This document shows positions 1-6,326 of a DNA stretch of 10,770 bases, piece after piece. The DNA is from Mollicutes bacterium. GTDB taxonomy: Bacteria; Bacillota_I; Bacilli_A; Izemoplasmatales; Izemoplasmataceae. The stretch is from contig PWKX01000078.1 of NCBI GenBank assembly GCA_003559585.1, positions 1 to 10,770 on the forward strand, in the 5' to 3' direction. The notes beneath the pieces were generated by a model. It was not told where the DNA came from. It saw only the letters and a program-made list of their open reading frames with translations, and did not search any database. The position numbers and the translations under genes were made by a program. How positions within the stretch are numbered: position 1 is the stretch's first letter; each line of letters starts with the position of its first letter.

Positions 1-371
1 TCATTGTTCATGATAGAACGGAAACCTATGATCCTACTGAAGTTCCTGAAGAAGATATCTTAGATATTGAGTTGAAAGACGGTATCTTCAGATATGATAA
101 TAGTGTCTTAGTTGCTGTGGCTGATGAAATCAATGTGTATGGGGATACACGCATCTTTGCAACAGAAGATGATATCGATGAGGTTTATGAAGCCTTAACG
201 GCTTACTATGATGAGCATGAGACTTGGGATATTACGGTTGTTGAAGAAAGAGAGACAAATTATTATATTGAAGTCTCACATCAATCAACAGGCGAATCAC
301 TTTCAATCAATATCGATGCTAGTTTTATGTATCCAGATGCGATTGACATACAAATCATTTATTATGAATAA
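1..371 (+). CDS. Unrecognised acidic protein, C-terminal part (5' end outside window)
   Basis: The reading frame (codons starting at positions 3, 6, 9 and so on) is open to the left edge, so this is the 3' end of a longer gene. A TTG at 72 could serve as a start, but the 23 codons upstream of it read as similar acidic protein and no ribosome binding site precedes it. About 122 residues are visible. They are rich in Asp, Glu, Tyr and Ile, have no membrane segment or cysteine, and show alternating hydrophobic stretches suggesting beta strands. The protein ends in IIYYE and TAA at 369-371. I do not recognise a family and propose no function. An extracytoplasmic or lipoprotein tail is possible, but the N-terminus that would show it is missing. 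It converges on the permease gene and shares its terminator hairpin. Confidence 0.7.
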   Translation, partial: IVHDRTETYDPTEVPEEDILDIELKDGIFRYDNSVLVAVADEINVYGDTRIFATEDDIDEVYEALTAYYDEHETWDITVVEERETNYYIEVSHQSTGESLSINIDASFMYPDAIDIQIIYYE

Positions 372-403
372 AAAAAGGAAGTCACCCAACTTTGGGTGAC
401 TTC
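369..403. terminator. Hairpin terminator between convergent genes
   Basis: The arms GAAGTCACCCA (378-388) and TGGGTGACTTC (393-403) pair perfectly over 11 bp around a 4-base loop. The A run at 369-377 becomes a T run on the minus strand directly after the stem, so this is a canonical intrinsic terminator for the permease. On the plus strand only TTATGAG follows, so termination of the left-edge gene would be weaker. Confidence 0.85.
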
Positions 404-410
404 TTATGAG

Positions 411-1772
411 TTACGCACGTTTCTTTTTGATATGTTCAATCATAAAATAAAGTGGTAAACCAGCTAAAACAAATAACGTCCCGAATAAAGATGCTCTAAT
501 GTCTTCAGCAAATGTCGCAATCAGTAATAATAAGGTAATACCGATTGTGATGATTGGTAAGATTGGGTAACCCCAAACTTTATAAGGCCTTTTAGCCTCA
601 GGCATCGTTTTTCTAAAGATGAATAATGAAACAAAGATTAATGTATTAAAGACCAAGGCCCCAAAAGCAACCATTGAGATTAAATCCGTTAAACTAAAAA
701 CGAGTAATAAAATCGCCATCACGCCTGAACCAATAATCGCATAAATCGGTGTTTGATACTTTTTATGAACTTTTTTGAACTGATCGATAAAAATACCATC
801 CTGACTCATCGCATAATAAACACGAGGAAACGTCATAATCGAACCATTAAGTGCGCCAAACACCGATATCAACATCGTTGACATCGCTAAATATAACCCA
901 AAAGTTCCAAGCAAATCCATCGCCGCAGGAATCCCGATGAAGTATGATTCATGATCAACCACCATCACTCTAATCTCATCAACCGATAACACTCTAAAAA
1001 TCGATAAATTAAAAAGCACATAAAGCGCTGTGACTGAGACTAAGGTAATGATTAATGATAACGGAATCGTTTTGCCTGGATTTTTAACCTCACCAGCAAC
1101 GTTATTTAAATTAGTCCAACCTTCATAAGCCCAAAACGTCGCAATCACCGCAAAACCTGTGGCTGAAAACAATCTAACCCACGAGAACCCCTCAACATTA
1201 AACGTCCAATCAATGCTTGCATTACCTAAGAGTAACCCTAAGATTAAAATCAGTAAAATAGGCACAGCCTTCACAACCATTAACACTTTTTGCATTAAAG
1301 TACCTAAACGAATACCGAAGAAATTAACCACAGATAAACTTATAATCATGATGGCCGCAATGATAATCTGTGTGGTATTAGATAAGGCAACTTCAAACAT
1401 ATTAAAGGTTAACTCACTTAAGATTTGCGCAAACGCTAAAGCCAACACCGCAATTGAACCACTCGCCAGTAACGCGAAATTCGTAAACCCGCTCATAAAC
1501 GCTACCGGCTTACCGTAAGCTTTCTTTAAATAAATGTAATACCCACCAGCCTCAGGCATCAAAGCCCCAAGTTCGCCGTAAATCAAAGCATACATCAAGG
1601 TGATTAAACCACCAAGTAACCAAACAAGTAAAGCATGTGAGACAGAAAATCCAACACGCATTAAAACGTGTGAACCCACAAAGAATATCCCTGAACCGAC
1701 CATGATGCCTGTTAAAATTGACACACCCCCGAAAATCCCTATATCCCTTTTAAGCGGTTGTTTTTTTTGCAT
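411..1772 (-). CDS. APC-superfamily amino acid permease (LAT/SteT-like)
   Basis: This 453-residue integral membrane protein probably exchanges or imports amino acids across the cytoplasmic membrane. The sequence shows the APC signature GSGIF at residues 26-30 in the first membrane helix, preceded by a short basic N-terminus. About 12 hydrophobic segments follow. A segment around residues 210-240, with EGWTNLNNVAGEVKNPGK, matches the helix 6 and loop region typical of the LAT branch (SLC7 homologues, Bacillus SteT). Length is normal for the family. The ATG at 1770-1772 is preceded by AAGGAG (1782-1787 on this strand) at 9 bases, which supports the start. The gene stands alone, divergent from the DUF1801 gene and convergent with the left-edge gene. 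Substrate cannot be read from the sequence; serine/threonine or a broad neutral range is a family-based guess. Confidence 0.9.
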   Translation of the reverse strand: MQKKQPLKRDIGIFGGVSILTGIMVGSGIFFVGSHVLMRVGFSVSHALLVWLLGGLITLMYALIYGELGALMPEAGGYYIYLKKAYGKPVAFMSGFTNFALLASGSIAVLALAFAQILSELTFNMFEVALSNTTQIIIAAIMIISLSVVNFFGIRLGTLMQKVLMVVKAVPILLILILGLLLGNASIDWTFNVEGFSWVRLFSATGFAVIATFWAYEGWTNLNNVAGEVKNPGKTIPLSLIITLVSVTALYVLFNLSIFRVLSVDEIRVMVVDHESYFIGIPAAMDLLGTFGLYLAMSTMLISVFGALNGSIMTFPRVYYAMSQDGIFIDQFKKVHKKYQTPIYAIIGSGVMAILLLVFSLTDLISMVAFGALVFNTLIFVSLFIFRKTMPEAKRPYKVWGYPILPIITIGITLLLLIATFAEDIRASLFGTLFVLAGLPLYFMIEHIKKKRA

Positions 1773-1811
1773 AAAAATCGTCTCCTTAAAATAGATGTGT
1801 TATTGCTTTTA

Positions 1812-1823
1812 TATGATATCATA
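1812..1823. promoter_or_regulatory. 12-bp perfect palindrome upstream of permease
   Basis: TATGATATCATA is perfectly self-complementary. It lies 40 bp upstream of the permease start in the 145-bp divergent gap. Its minus-strand half reads TATGAT and could serve as the permease -10 box, although no good -35 sits 17 bp upstream. A repressor site overlapping the promoter is possible. In AT-rich DNA a 12-bp palindrome can also arise by chance. Confidence 0.35.
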
Positions 1824-1877
1824 AGCATTAAAGCAGTAAAAATGATATGGTTTAAAAAAACCTTTATAAAGCATTCA

Positions 1878-1886
1878 TGGTATAAT
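1878..1886 (+). promoter_or_regulatory. Extended -10 promoter of the DUF1801 gene
   Basis: TGGTATAAT combines a consensus -10 box (1881-1886) with the TGn extension, 31 bp before the start codon. No recognisable -35 lies at the usual distance, as is common for extended -10 promoters. Confidence 0.65.
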
Positions 1887-1917
1887 TTATATAAATAAAA
1901 GTAGAAGGGATGATTTA

Positions 1918-2295
1918 ATGTCTTTGTATGATGCGTTCCTTAAAAACATCACCTCACCACGTATCAAAGAAAAATTCGCAGACATCTTAACCTTTGTAGA
2001 AGAAACCTATCCAGAGTTAACACCCGTGATAAAATGGAACCAACCTATTTTTGTCCATGAAAAAACCGCGATTATTAGTTTTTCAACAGCCAAAGCACAC
2101 ATCAATGTTGGCCCAGAAGTTGTCGCGTTAAATAGATTTGAAGACCGTATTTTAAAATGTGGATATAAACGCACAAAAATGCTCTTTCAAATCAAAGAAA
2201 AAGATCCCATTGATTATGATTTACTCAAAGACATCATCGACTTCAACATCGAAGATAAACGTGGCATGACAAGCTTTTGGCGTAAAGACACATAA
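1918..2295 (+). CDS. fra: DUF1801 protein, YdhG/Fra-like iron chaperone
   Basis: This 125-residue soluble protein matches the DUF1801 fold seen in Bacillus subtilis YdhG (Fra), a frataxin-like protein reported to deliver iron to Fe-S cluster and heme assembly. Recognisable blocks, recalled from the family, are IKWNQPIF near residues 38-45, an AIISFSTAKAHINVGPE stretch near 51-67, the GYKRTK turn near 82, a DYDLLKDIIDFNIEDK helix near 100, and the terminal FWRK. Length equals that of YdhG (about 123 residues). AGAAGGGA (1903-1910) sits 7 bases before the ATG, so the start is firm. The gene is monocistronic, with its own promoter and a terminator overlapping its stop. The iron role is transferred from the family; nothing in the window proves it, and acidic iron ligands cannot be assigned without a structure. 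Confidence 0.8.
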   Translation: MSLYDAFLKNITSPRIKEKFADILTFVEETYPELTPVIKWNQPIFVHEKTAIISFSTAKAHINVGPEVVALNRFEDRILKCGYKRTKMLFQIKEKDPIDYDLLKDIIDFNIEDKRGMTSFWRKDT

Positions 2296-2319
2296 AAACT
2301 CAGCATTTGCTGAGTTTTT
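2294..2319 (+). terminator. Intrinsic terminator of the DUF1801 gene
   Basis: Arms at 2294-2304 and 2309-2319 (AAAAACTCAGC / GCTGAGTTTTT) pair over 11 bp with an ATTT loop. The T run closes the stem, and the hairpin starts inside the stop codon. The right arm overlaps the proposed left end of the insertion sequence. Confidence 0.8.
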
Positions 2320-2331
2320 CAGACTGAAGAC

Positions 2332-2368
2332 AAACCCCTATCTTTGAAACACAAGGATAGGGGTTTTT
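2332..2368 (+). terminator. Strong hairpin at the 3' end of the transposase frame
   Basis: AAACCCCTATC at 2332-2342 pairs with GATAGGGGTTT at 2356-2366, extended by T-G and T-A pairs around a GAAACAC loop. TTTTT (2364-2368) follows on the plus strand. This is the second terminator-like hairpin after the DUF1801 gene. It may belong to the insertion sequence, blocking readthrough into it from outside. It overlaps the last codons of the transposase frame. On the minus strand only TTTG follows, so it would be a poor terminator for the transposase itself. Confidence 0.65.
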
Positions 2369-3822
2369 GATTTGAAGATTAATGTTTTAGCAAAACGATC
2401 AAAAAAAGGCCTAATTTTACATAAAAACAAAGAAACAATAGAAGCATTATCTAGGTAATTAGCAATTTTCTTCATATTTTGGCAGGCCGAAGTAAGCAAC
2501 GTCTGCATCGTTGCTTTTTTAAGACCCCGGTAGCGGATGTATCTTAGAGTATGAAGTTCTTTACTGTCCGCAAAGCTTCTCTCAACCGTTTCACCACGTC
2601 TTCTATAAAGTCCTTTACCATAATCGGTTTTCTTATTAAGTTGAAGTTAATCGTAATGATCTTCCCATAGATGTCTAGTGATGAGTTTCGTCGGTTGTGT
2701 AGGAGAAAGACACGTTTTTGCGAGGGGACAAGACTGACATATGCCTTTATCACAACGATACTCCTTATTGCCATTTTTACGAATATTTCTATAACTTAGT
2801 ATTTGATCATTAGGACAAATAAAGTAATCGTGCATCTTAATATAGATGAAGTCTTTTTTAGAGTAGCCTTTGGCATTTTTACTCGCACCTTTGCGCTTAT
2901 AACCTAACACACCATAGATTTGATTAGAGACTAAAAAATGACTAATTTCATTGGAGACATACCCAGCATCAAGCGCAAAGGCTTGGGGCCATAAACCGTA
3001 TCGCGCTTTAATCGCATTCACTCTATCAATAAACGGTTGAGTATCATGGACATTACCCGGTGTGACATGAGAATCAAGAATAATATTCGCTTTTCCATCC
3101 ACCGTTCGGTGTTCTAAGTAATAAAAGCCTTCTGGTTTGCCTGGCCTATATAAATAGCCACTTTCAGGATCCGTTTTGGATACTTTCCGTTTTTTAACTT
3201 CGTTCGTATTATCTGTAGGAGTCCCATCGTCATCATCATCCGTATCATCAAAGGTTTTCTTGCCTAACTTTTCACGTTCTTTATTTACTTCAGATGTAAG
3301 TTCTTTTGTGTATTTTTGCGCATCTTTTCGAACATGGCCTTTATTGTATTTCTTCTTATTCGCATTCGCTTTTAGATGGGTTGAATCCGTGAAAAATTCT
3401 TGAGCATCAATTAAATTATGTGTGAGCGCTTGTCTTACAATCTCATCAAAAATATCTTGGAAAACGGTAGTCTCTTTGAAACGTCGCTCATAGTTTTTAC
3501 CGAAGGTTGAAAAATGCGGAACAGGATCGGTAATCTTTAACCCTAAGAACCAACGATATGCCATATTAAGCTTAATTTCTTCAACTGTACGACGCATACT
3601 TCTAATGCCAAAGAGATAACTAATAAAGACCATCTTAAACAAGACAACCGGATCAATACTCGGTCTTCCGTTATCTTTACAATATAGGGGTTCAACTAAA
3701 TCATAGATAAAGTTAAAATCAATATGTTTATCGAGTTTTCTAACCAAATGATTTTCAGGCACTAAATCATCTATAAGTACGAACTCATAGGCTTGCGATT
3801 TATTCTTATCTTTCGTCAACAT
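2338..3822 (-). pseudogene. IS1182-family DDE transposase, broken by an in-frame TAA
   Basis: The frame starts at ATG 3820-3822 (AAGGAT 9 bases upstream) and runs 391 codons to TAA at 2647-2649. It then continues in the same frame for 102 more codons to TAG at 2338-2340, giving about 494 codons, a usual IS1182 length. Visible parts are a DUF772-like N-terminal region (GRPSIDP at 52-58), the first catalytic Asp in TDSTH (D146), a low-complexity Asp run near 192-199, the second Asp in ALDAGY (D285), and a cysteine-rich segment (CPND, then CDKGICQSCPLAKTC). After the stop comes the family-typical ETVERSFADSKELH block with the catalytic Glu (about E414, near 2581-2583), then RYRGLKKA and a SACQNMKKIA ending. 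The shorter product would therefore lack the third DDE residue. A single base change from a sense codon, with no indel, explains the break. Functional readthrough or a sequencing error are the alternatives. Confidence 0.85.
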
Positions 3823-3844
3823 ATTATCACATCCTTACACTTCT

Positions 3845-3853
3845 ATTATACCA
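3845..3853 (-). promoter_or_regulatory. Extended -10 promoter of the transposase
   Basis: Read on the minus strand the sequence is TGGTATAAT, a TGn extension plus a consensus -10, 23 bp upstream of the start codon. There is no clear -35. It is identical in all nine bases to the promoter of the DUF1801 gene. Confidence 0.55.
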
Positions 3854-3917
3854 AAATAACGGCTATTTTTAGCTGTTTAATTCAGTTAGTTTTCCACAGG
3901 AAAACTCAAAATAAAAG

Positions 3918-3961
3918 GAAGCACCCATCGGTCAACACTCGAAGTGTAGATGGTGTGCTTC
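3918..3961. repeat. Long imperfect stem-loop just outside the insertion sequence
   Basis: The outer arm GAAGCACCCATC (3918-3929) pairs with GATGGTGTGCTTC (3949-3961) with one bulged T. After a small asymmetric internal loop, ACACT (3935-3939) pairs with AGTGT (3943-3947) around CGA. On the minus strand the stem is followed by CCTTTTATTTT, which resembles a terminator tail, but no minus-strand gene lacking its own terminator lies upstream. It could be a leftover terminator, or part of the insertion sequence or of a small hairpin element. Confidence 0.6.
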
Positions 3962-4004
3962 ATATTTATTATACTACTTTTTTACTTAGTTGATTAGTGT
4001 TTAA

Positions 4005-4178
4005 GTCATTAGACTTTGTCTACAGCCTGATTATTATGATGAAGATGTTCAAAGAAGAGATGAGATGAAAAATCGACTTTGTCAAGAATCAGGATTTAAG
4101 CTTTTAAGAATTCCTAATAGCTACGCAAGGCGTTATCAATTTGTGAGAGATGTTGTTATAAAAATGCTAAAGTCATAA
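4005..4178 (+). pseudogene. C-terminal remnant of a restriction-like (PD-(D/E)XK-type) endonuclease
   Basis: This 57-codon frame is bounded upstream by TAA at 4002-4004 and ends at TAA 4176-4178. It has no plausible start codon or ribosome binding site at its head. The decoded peptide includes QRRDEMKNRLCQESG, then KLLRIPNSY, then a helical tail ending in KMLKS. The pattern RD..K...C...G..LLRI is characteristic of the end of small endonuclease folds such as DUF559/Vsr-like or homing-type nucleases, where the strand after the catalytic core carries L-x-R-I. The catalytic D and ExK region would lie upstream and is absent. It is probably a gene whose 5' part was lost at or near the insertion sequence. 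The exact family is uncertain. Confidence 0.5.
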
Positions 4179-4206
4179 AAAAAAACCATAAATTATGGTT
4201 TTTTTT
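4177..4206. terminator. Bidirectional terminator
   Basis: An A run (4177-4185) followed by CCAT pairs with ATGG followed by a T run (4199-4206), with a short AAATT loop. The same structure works in both directions. It serves the minus-strand lipoprotein gene, which stops at 4218, and the plus-strand gene remnant. Confidence 0.8.
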
Positions 4207-4217
4207 ACTTAATTGAG

Positions 4218-4811
4218 TTAATCGTCCTCTAATACACCAATCTTAGGGATTCCGTCTAAAACACGTCGACCATGAGGTGAGATAGTGTCTATCTCATGGG
4301 TTAAGTCTTGACCTGCTTGAACCGTGTTTTGGTGCTCGCCACCTGTCCAAAGACTAGAATTAGTCACATCATACACATACCCATCAACAGCGATATACGC
4401 ATTATTTCCATCAGAACCATCATATTGTGCTAATGTTTCAAGTGTAAAGGTCTGTAAGTCGTTTTCTTCATTATTATCTTCATCAACAAGATAGCCTATT
4501 TTAGGGACACGGTCTAACATTTCACGACCATGGGTAGATTCTTCATCTAGAACGTCTGTTAAATCTTGACCGGCTTGAACGCGACCTTGATGCTCTCCAT
4601 CTGTCCATTGTCTAGAGTTTGTGACATCATAAACATAGCCGTCAACGGCAATATAAGCATCCGCGCCGTCTAAACCATCATAGGCAGAAAGTTCTTCTAG
4701 AGTGAAGGCTCTTAAATCATCTGGATCAACATCATCATTATCATCCCCATTACAAGCAATTAGAGCAAACGAAGATAACAATAAGATACTCAGTAAAAGC
4801 ATTTTTTTCAT
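4218..4811 (-). CDS. Lipoprotein with two cytochrome b5-like heme domains
   Basis: This 197-residue protein starts with a lysine-containing signal peptide and a lipobox LIAC, with the lipidated cysteine at C20. It should be anchored on the outer face of the membrane. An acidic linker leads into two tandem cytochrome b5-like domains (about 35-110 and 121-197). Each has FTLE.L..YDG, then VDGYVYDVTNS, then W..GEH, then VQAGQDLT, then an HGR and a P-K-I-G end. Candidate axial heme ligands are H74/H94 and H160/H180. A further ATG two codons upstream (4815-4817) is only one base from AAGGAGG, whereas the ATG at 4809-4811 has a 7-base spacing, so the shorter start is preferred. Divergent from the ferric-reductase-like gene, it is a plausible electron-transfer partner. 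Heme binding is a family inference; some prokaryotic members of this group bind steroids or other ligands. Confidence 0.85.
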   Translation of the reverse strand: MKKMLLLSILLLSSFALIACNGDDNDDVDPDDLRAFTLEELSAYDGLDGADAYIAVDGYVYDVTNSRQWTDGEHQGRVQAGQDLTDVLDEESTHGREMLDRVPKIGYLVDEDNNEENDLQTFTLETLAQYDGSDGNNAYIAVDGYVYDVTNSSLWTGGEHQNTVQAGQDLTHEIDTISPHGRRVLDGIPKIGVLEDD

Positions 4812-4833
4812 ACACATACCTCCTTGTATAATA

Positions 4834-4842
4834 ATTATATCA
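4834..4842 (-). promoter_or_regulatory. Extended -10 promoter of the b5 lipoprotein
   Basis: On the minus strand the sequence is TGATATAAT: TGn plus a consensus -10 at 4834-4839. TTGAAT (4858-4863 on this strand) lies 18 bases upstream and could act as a -35. The box is 22 bp from the chosen start codon. Confidence 0.6.
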
Positions 4843-4859
4843 TAATGGTTTCTCTAAGA

Positions 4860-4889
4860 TTCAATGCATGCAATATTTTATGCATTGAA
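4860..4889. promoter_or_regulatory. Dyad between the divergent b5 lipoprotein and reductase promoters
   Basis: TTCAATGCAT (4860-4869) and ATGCATTGAA (4880-4889) form a perfect 10-bp inverted repeat around a 10-base AT-rich spacer. No T run follows and no gene ends here, so it is not a terminator. Each arm contains a TTGAA that sits in the -35 region of one of the two divergent promoters. That position suits a shared operator, for example for an iron-, heme- or redox-responsive repressor. The regulator is unknown. Confidence 0.55.
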
Positions 4890-4911
4890 CTCAAAACACA
4901 CAAGAAATCTA

Positions 4912-4920
4912 TGGTATGAT
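4912..4920 (+). promoter_or_regulatory. Extended -10 promoter of the reductase gene
   Basis: TGGTATGAT gives a TGn extension and a near-consensus -10 (4915-4920). TTGAAC at 4885-4890, inside the dyad, is 24 bp upstream, which is too far for a standard -35. The ATG at 4916 lies inside this box and so is unlikely to be the start codon. Confidence 0.55.
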
Positions 4921-4951
4921 AGATTTACACAATAATCCAAGGAGTGGTTAT

Positions 4952-6268
4952 ATGAATCTAATGTTTAAAAAACATCGGGGCTTAATGGTTATCATCGGTT
5001 TATATATAGTTAATGCTTTAATTTGGCTTCAAGCGACCCCAATCATTAATCAGCCCCTTGATAGTATTCTTCTACAAATCCATGGTGCGAGCATCATCCT
5101 TGGATTTACGATTGTCTTTTTTCTTTCAACTAAGAATAAATTAGTTGAATGGCTTTTTAATGGACTTGAAAACAGTTATTTTTATCATAGAGTACTAGCT
5201 TTAATATCCTTGTTATTTGTTTTTATTCATGCACAGTTTGCTTACTTGATTGTCCAAATGTTTCGTGAAGCTATTTTCTTAGATGCTAGAGCCATAGGTG
5301 CTTTAGCAAGAAACTTGTTTATTGGATTAATTATCATAGCGTTACTTGCTAAATATTTAAAATATGAACATTGGCGCATGATTCACCGTCTTATGATCAT
5401 ACCTTATGTTCTTTCTGCATATCATGCATTTTTACTGAGTTCTTTTCCACTATTCAGTTTTAGCATCATTGGCATTTGGATGATGTTCATGGTCACCACA
5501 GGTGTTTTATCATCGCTATATATGATCCTGATCTATCTAAAACGAGGTCTACCTCATAAAGGTATTGTCGATGAGGTGAAACATTTAAACGCTCAAGTGA
5601 CTGAATTTACCATTAAACATGATGTATCATACCAATATCAAACTGGACAGTTTACGTTCTTAAGATTTATTGATGCTGCTTTAAAAGACCACGCACATCC
5701 TTTTACCATCTCAAAGTACACCGATAACACGTTAACGTTTTCTGTTAAAGCGCTCGGTGATCACACAAAAGCCATTCGCGATAACTTAAAAAAGGGAACT
5801 AAAGTTCGTTTTAGTCGCGCTTTTGGTCATATGAAGTTTGATGAGTATCAACCTAATCAGGTTTGGATTGCTGGTGGGATTGGCATCACCCCATTTTTAA
5901 GCCATCTTAGAAGTGAAAAAACGCCATCACAAAACATTAAACTATACTATGCTGTGAATAAAAAAGAAGAGGCCGTTCATCTTGATTTGCTTGAAACCAT
6001 GCATCGTCAATACTCTAATTTTTCCTATCAATTAATTGAAAGTGACAAAACTGGATTTTTAACGGCGAAAGATATCGATATAACACAAGGCACCAGTGTG
6101 TTCATGTGTGGTCCTAAAATTATGGCTGATACCTTAAAAAAACAACTTAAAAAAGACCATAAAAAGCTTGATCTAACCGTTGAAGCTTTCAGTTTTACAG
6201 GCACATTGGCTGAAGATGTCATCTCTAAGATTCAGCACATATTACCACGTCTAAGTAAGCAAAGTTAA
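4952..6268 (+). CDS. Bis-heme ferric-reductase-like membrane flavoprotein
   Basis: This 438-residue protein is predicted to move electrons from cytosolic NAD(P)H via FAD across the membrane through two b-type hemes. The N-terminal half (about 12-196) has roughly six membrane helices with the ferric reductase domain pattern. Candidate heme ligands are H79 and H93 in one helix and H145 and H158 in another, spaced 14 and 13 residues apart as in the FRE/NOX superfamily. The C-terminal half is FNR-like: HPFTIS (249-254) for FAD, GGIGITPF (308-315) and MCGP (385-388) for the nicotinamide cofactor. The ATG at 4952 has AAGGAG 7 bases upstream; the in-frame ATG at 4916 sits in the promoter and is rejected. 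It is divergent from the di-b5 lipoprotein, with a dyad between them. The electron acceptor (ferric iron, oxygen, a quinone or the b5 lipoprotein) is not determined by the sequence. Confidence 0.88.
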   Translation: MNLMFKKHRGLMVIIGLYIVNALIWLQATPIINQPLDSILLQIHGASIILGFTIVFFLSTKNKLVEWLFNGLENSYFYHRVLALISLLFVFIHAQFAYLIVQMFREAIFLDARAIGALARNLFIGLIIIALLAKYLKYEHWRMIHRLMIIPYVLSAYHAFLLSSFPLFSFSIIGIWMMFMVTTGVLSSLYMILIYLKRGLPHKGIVDEVKHLNAQVTEFTIKHDVSYQYQTGQFTFLRFIDAALKDHAHPFTISKYTDNTLTFSVKALGDHTKAIRDNLKKGTKVRFSRAFGHMKFDEYQPNQVWIAGGIGITPFLSHLRSEKTPSQNIKLYYAVNKKEEAVHLDLLETMHRQYSNFSYQLIESDKTGFLTAKDIDITQGTSVFMCGPKIMADTLKKQLKKDHKKLDLTVEAFSFTGTLAEDVISKIQHILPRLSKQS

Positions 6269-6293
6269 TCTAGACAAATGGTAATGACAATAA

Positions 6294-6324
6294 AAAAACC
6301 TCATGCAGCGCGCATGAGGTTTTT
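6294..6324. terminator. Bidirectional terminator between reductase and glutamine synthetase
   Basis: CCTCATGC (6299-6306) pairs with GCATGAGG (6312-6319) around an AGCGC loop, extended by AAAAA/TTTTT. Both strands see a hairpin followed by T residues, so the two convergent genes share it. Confidence 0.9.
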
Positions 6325-6326
6325 AT

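Larger units (their letters stand above)
2312..3907 (-). mobile_element. IS1182-type insertion sequence (ends approximate)
   Basis: The element carries one transposase-like gene on the minus strand. The ends are proposed from weak similarity: the plus strand at 2312-2335 starts GAGTTTTTC and contains GAA.AC.AAC, and the reverse complement of 3885-3907 starts GAGTTTTCC with the same GAA.AC.AAC spacing. With one gap about 16 of 23 positions agree. No clear target-site duplication is visible. The right end also holds a tight hairpin (AGTTTTCC / GGAAAACT, 3888-3906). The family assignment comes from the transposase; the boundaries are uncertain by tens of bases. Confidence 0.55.

Noticed and set aside
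1159..1518. Plus-strand frame of 119 codons inside the permease gene
   Set aside because: It is antisense to a clearly conserved membrane protein, has no ribosome binding site and has shadow-type composition.
2544..2774. Minus-strand frame of 76 codons overlapping the transposase end
   Set aside because: It lies in a different frame from the recognisable C-terminal transposase blocks, which read in the same frame as the 391-codon part. It is an overlap artefact.
4916..4951. Upstream ATG extending the reductase by 12 residues
   Set aside because: The ATG lies inside the TGGTATGAT promoter element and has no ribosome binding site, whereas ATG 4952 has AAGGAG at 7 bases.
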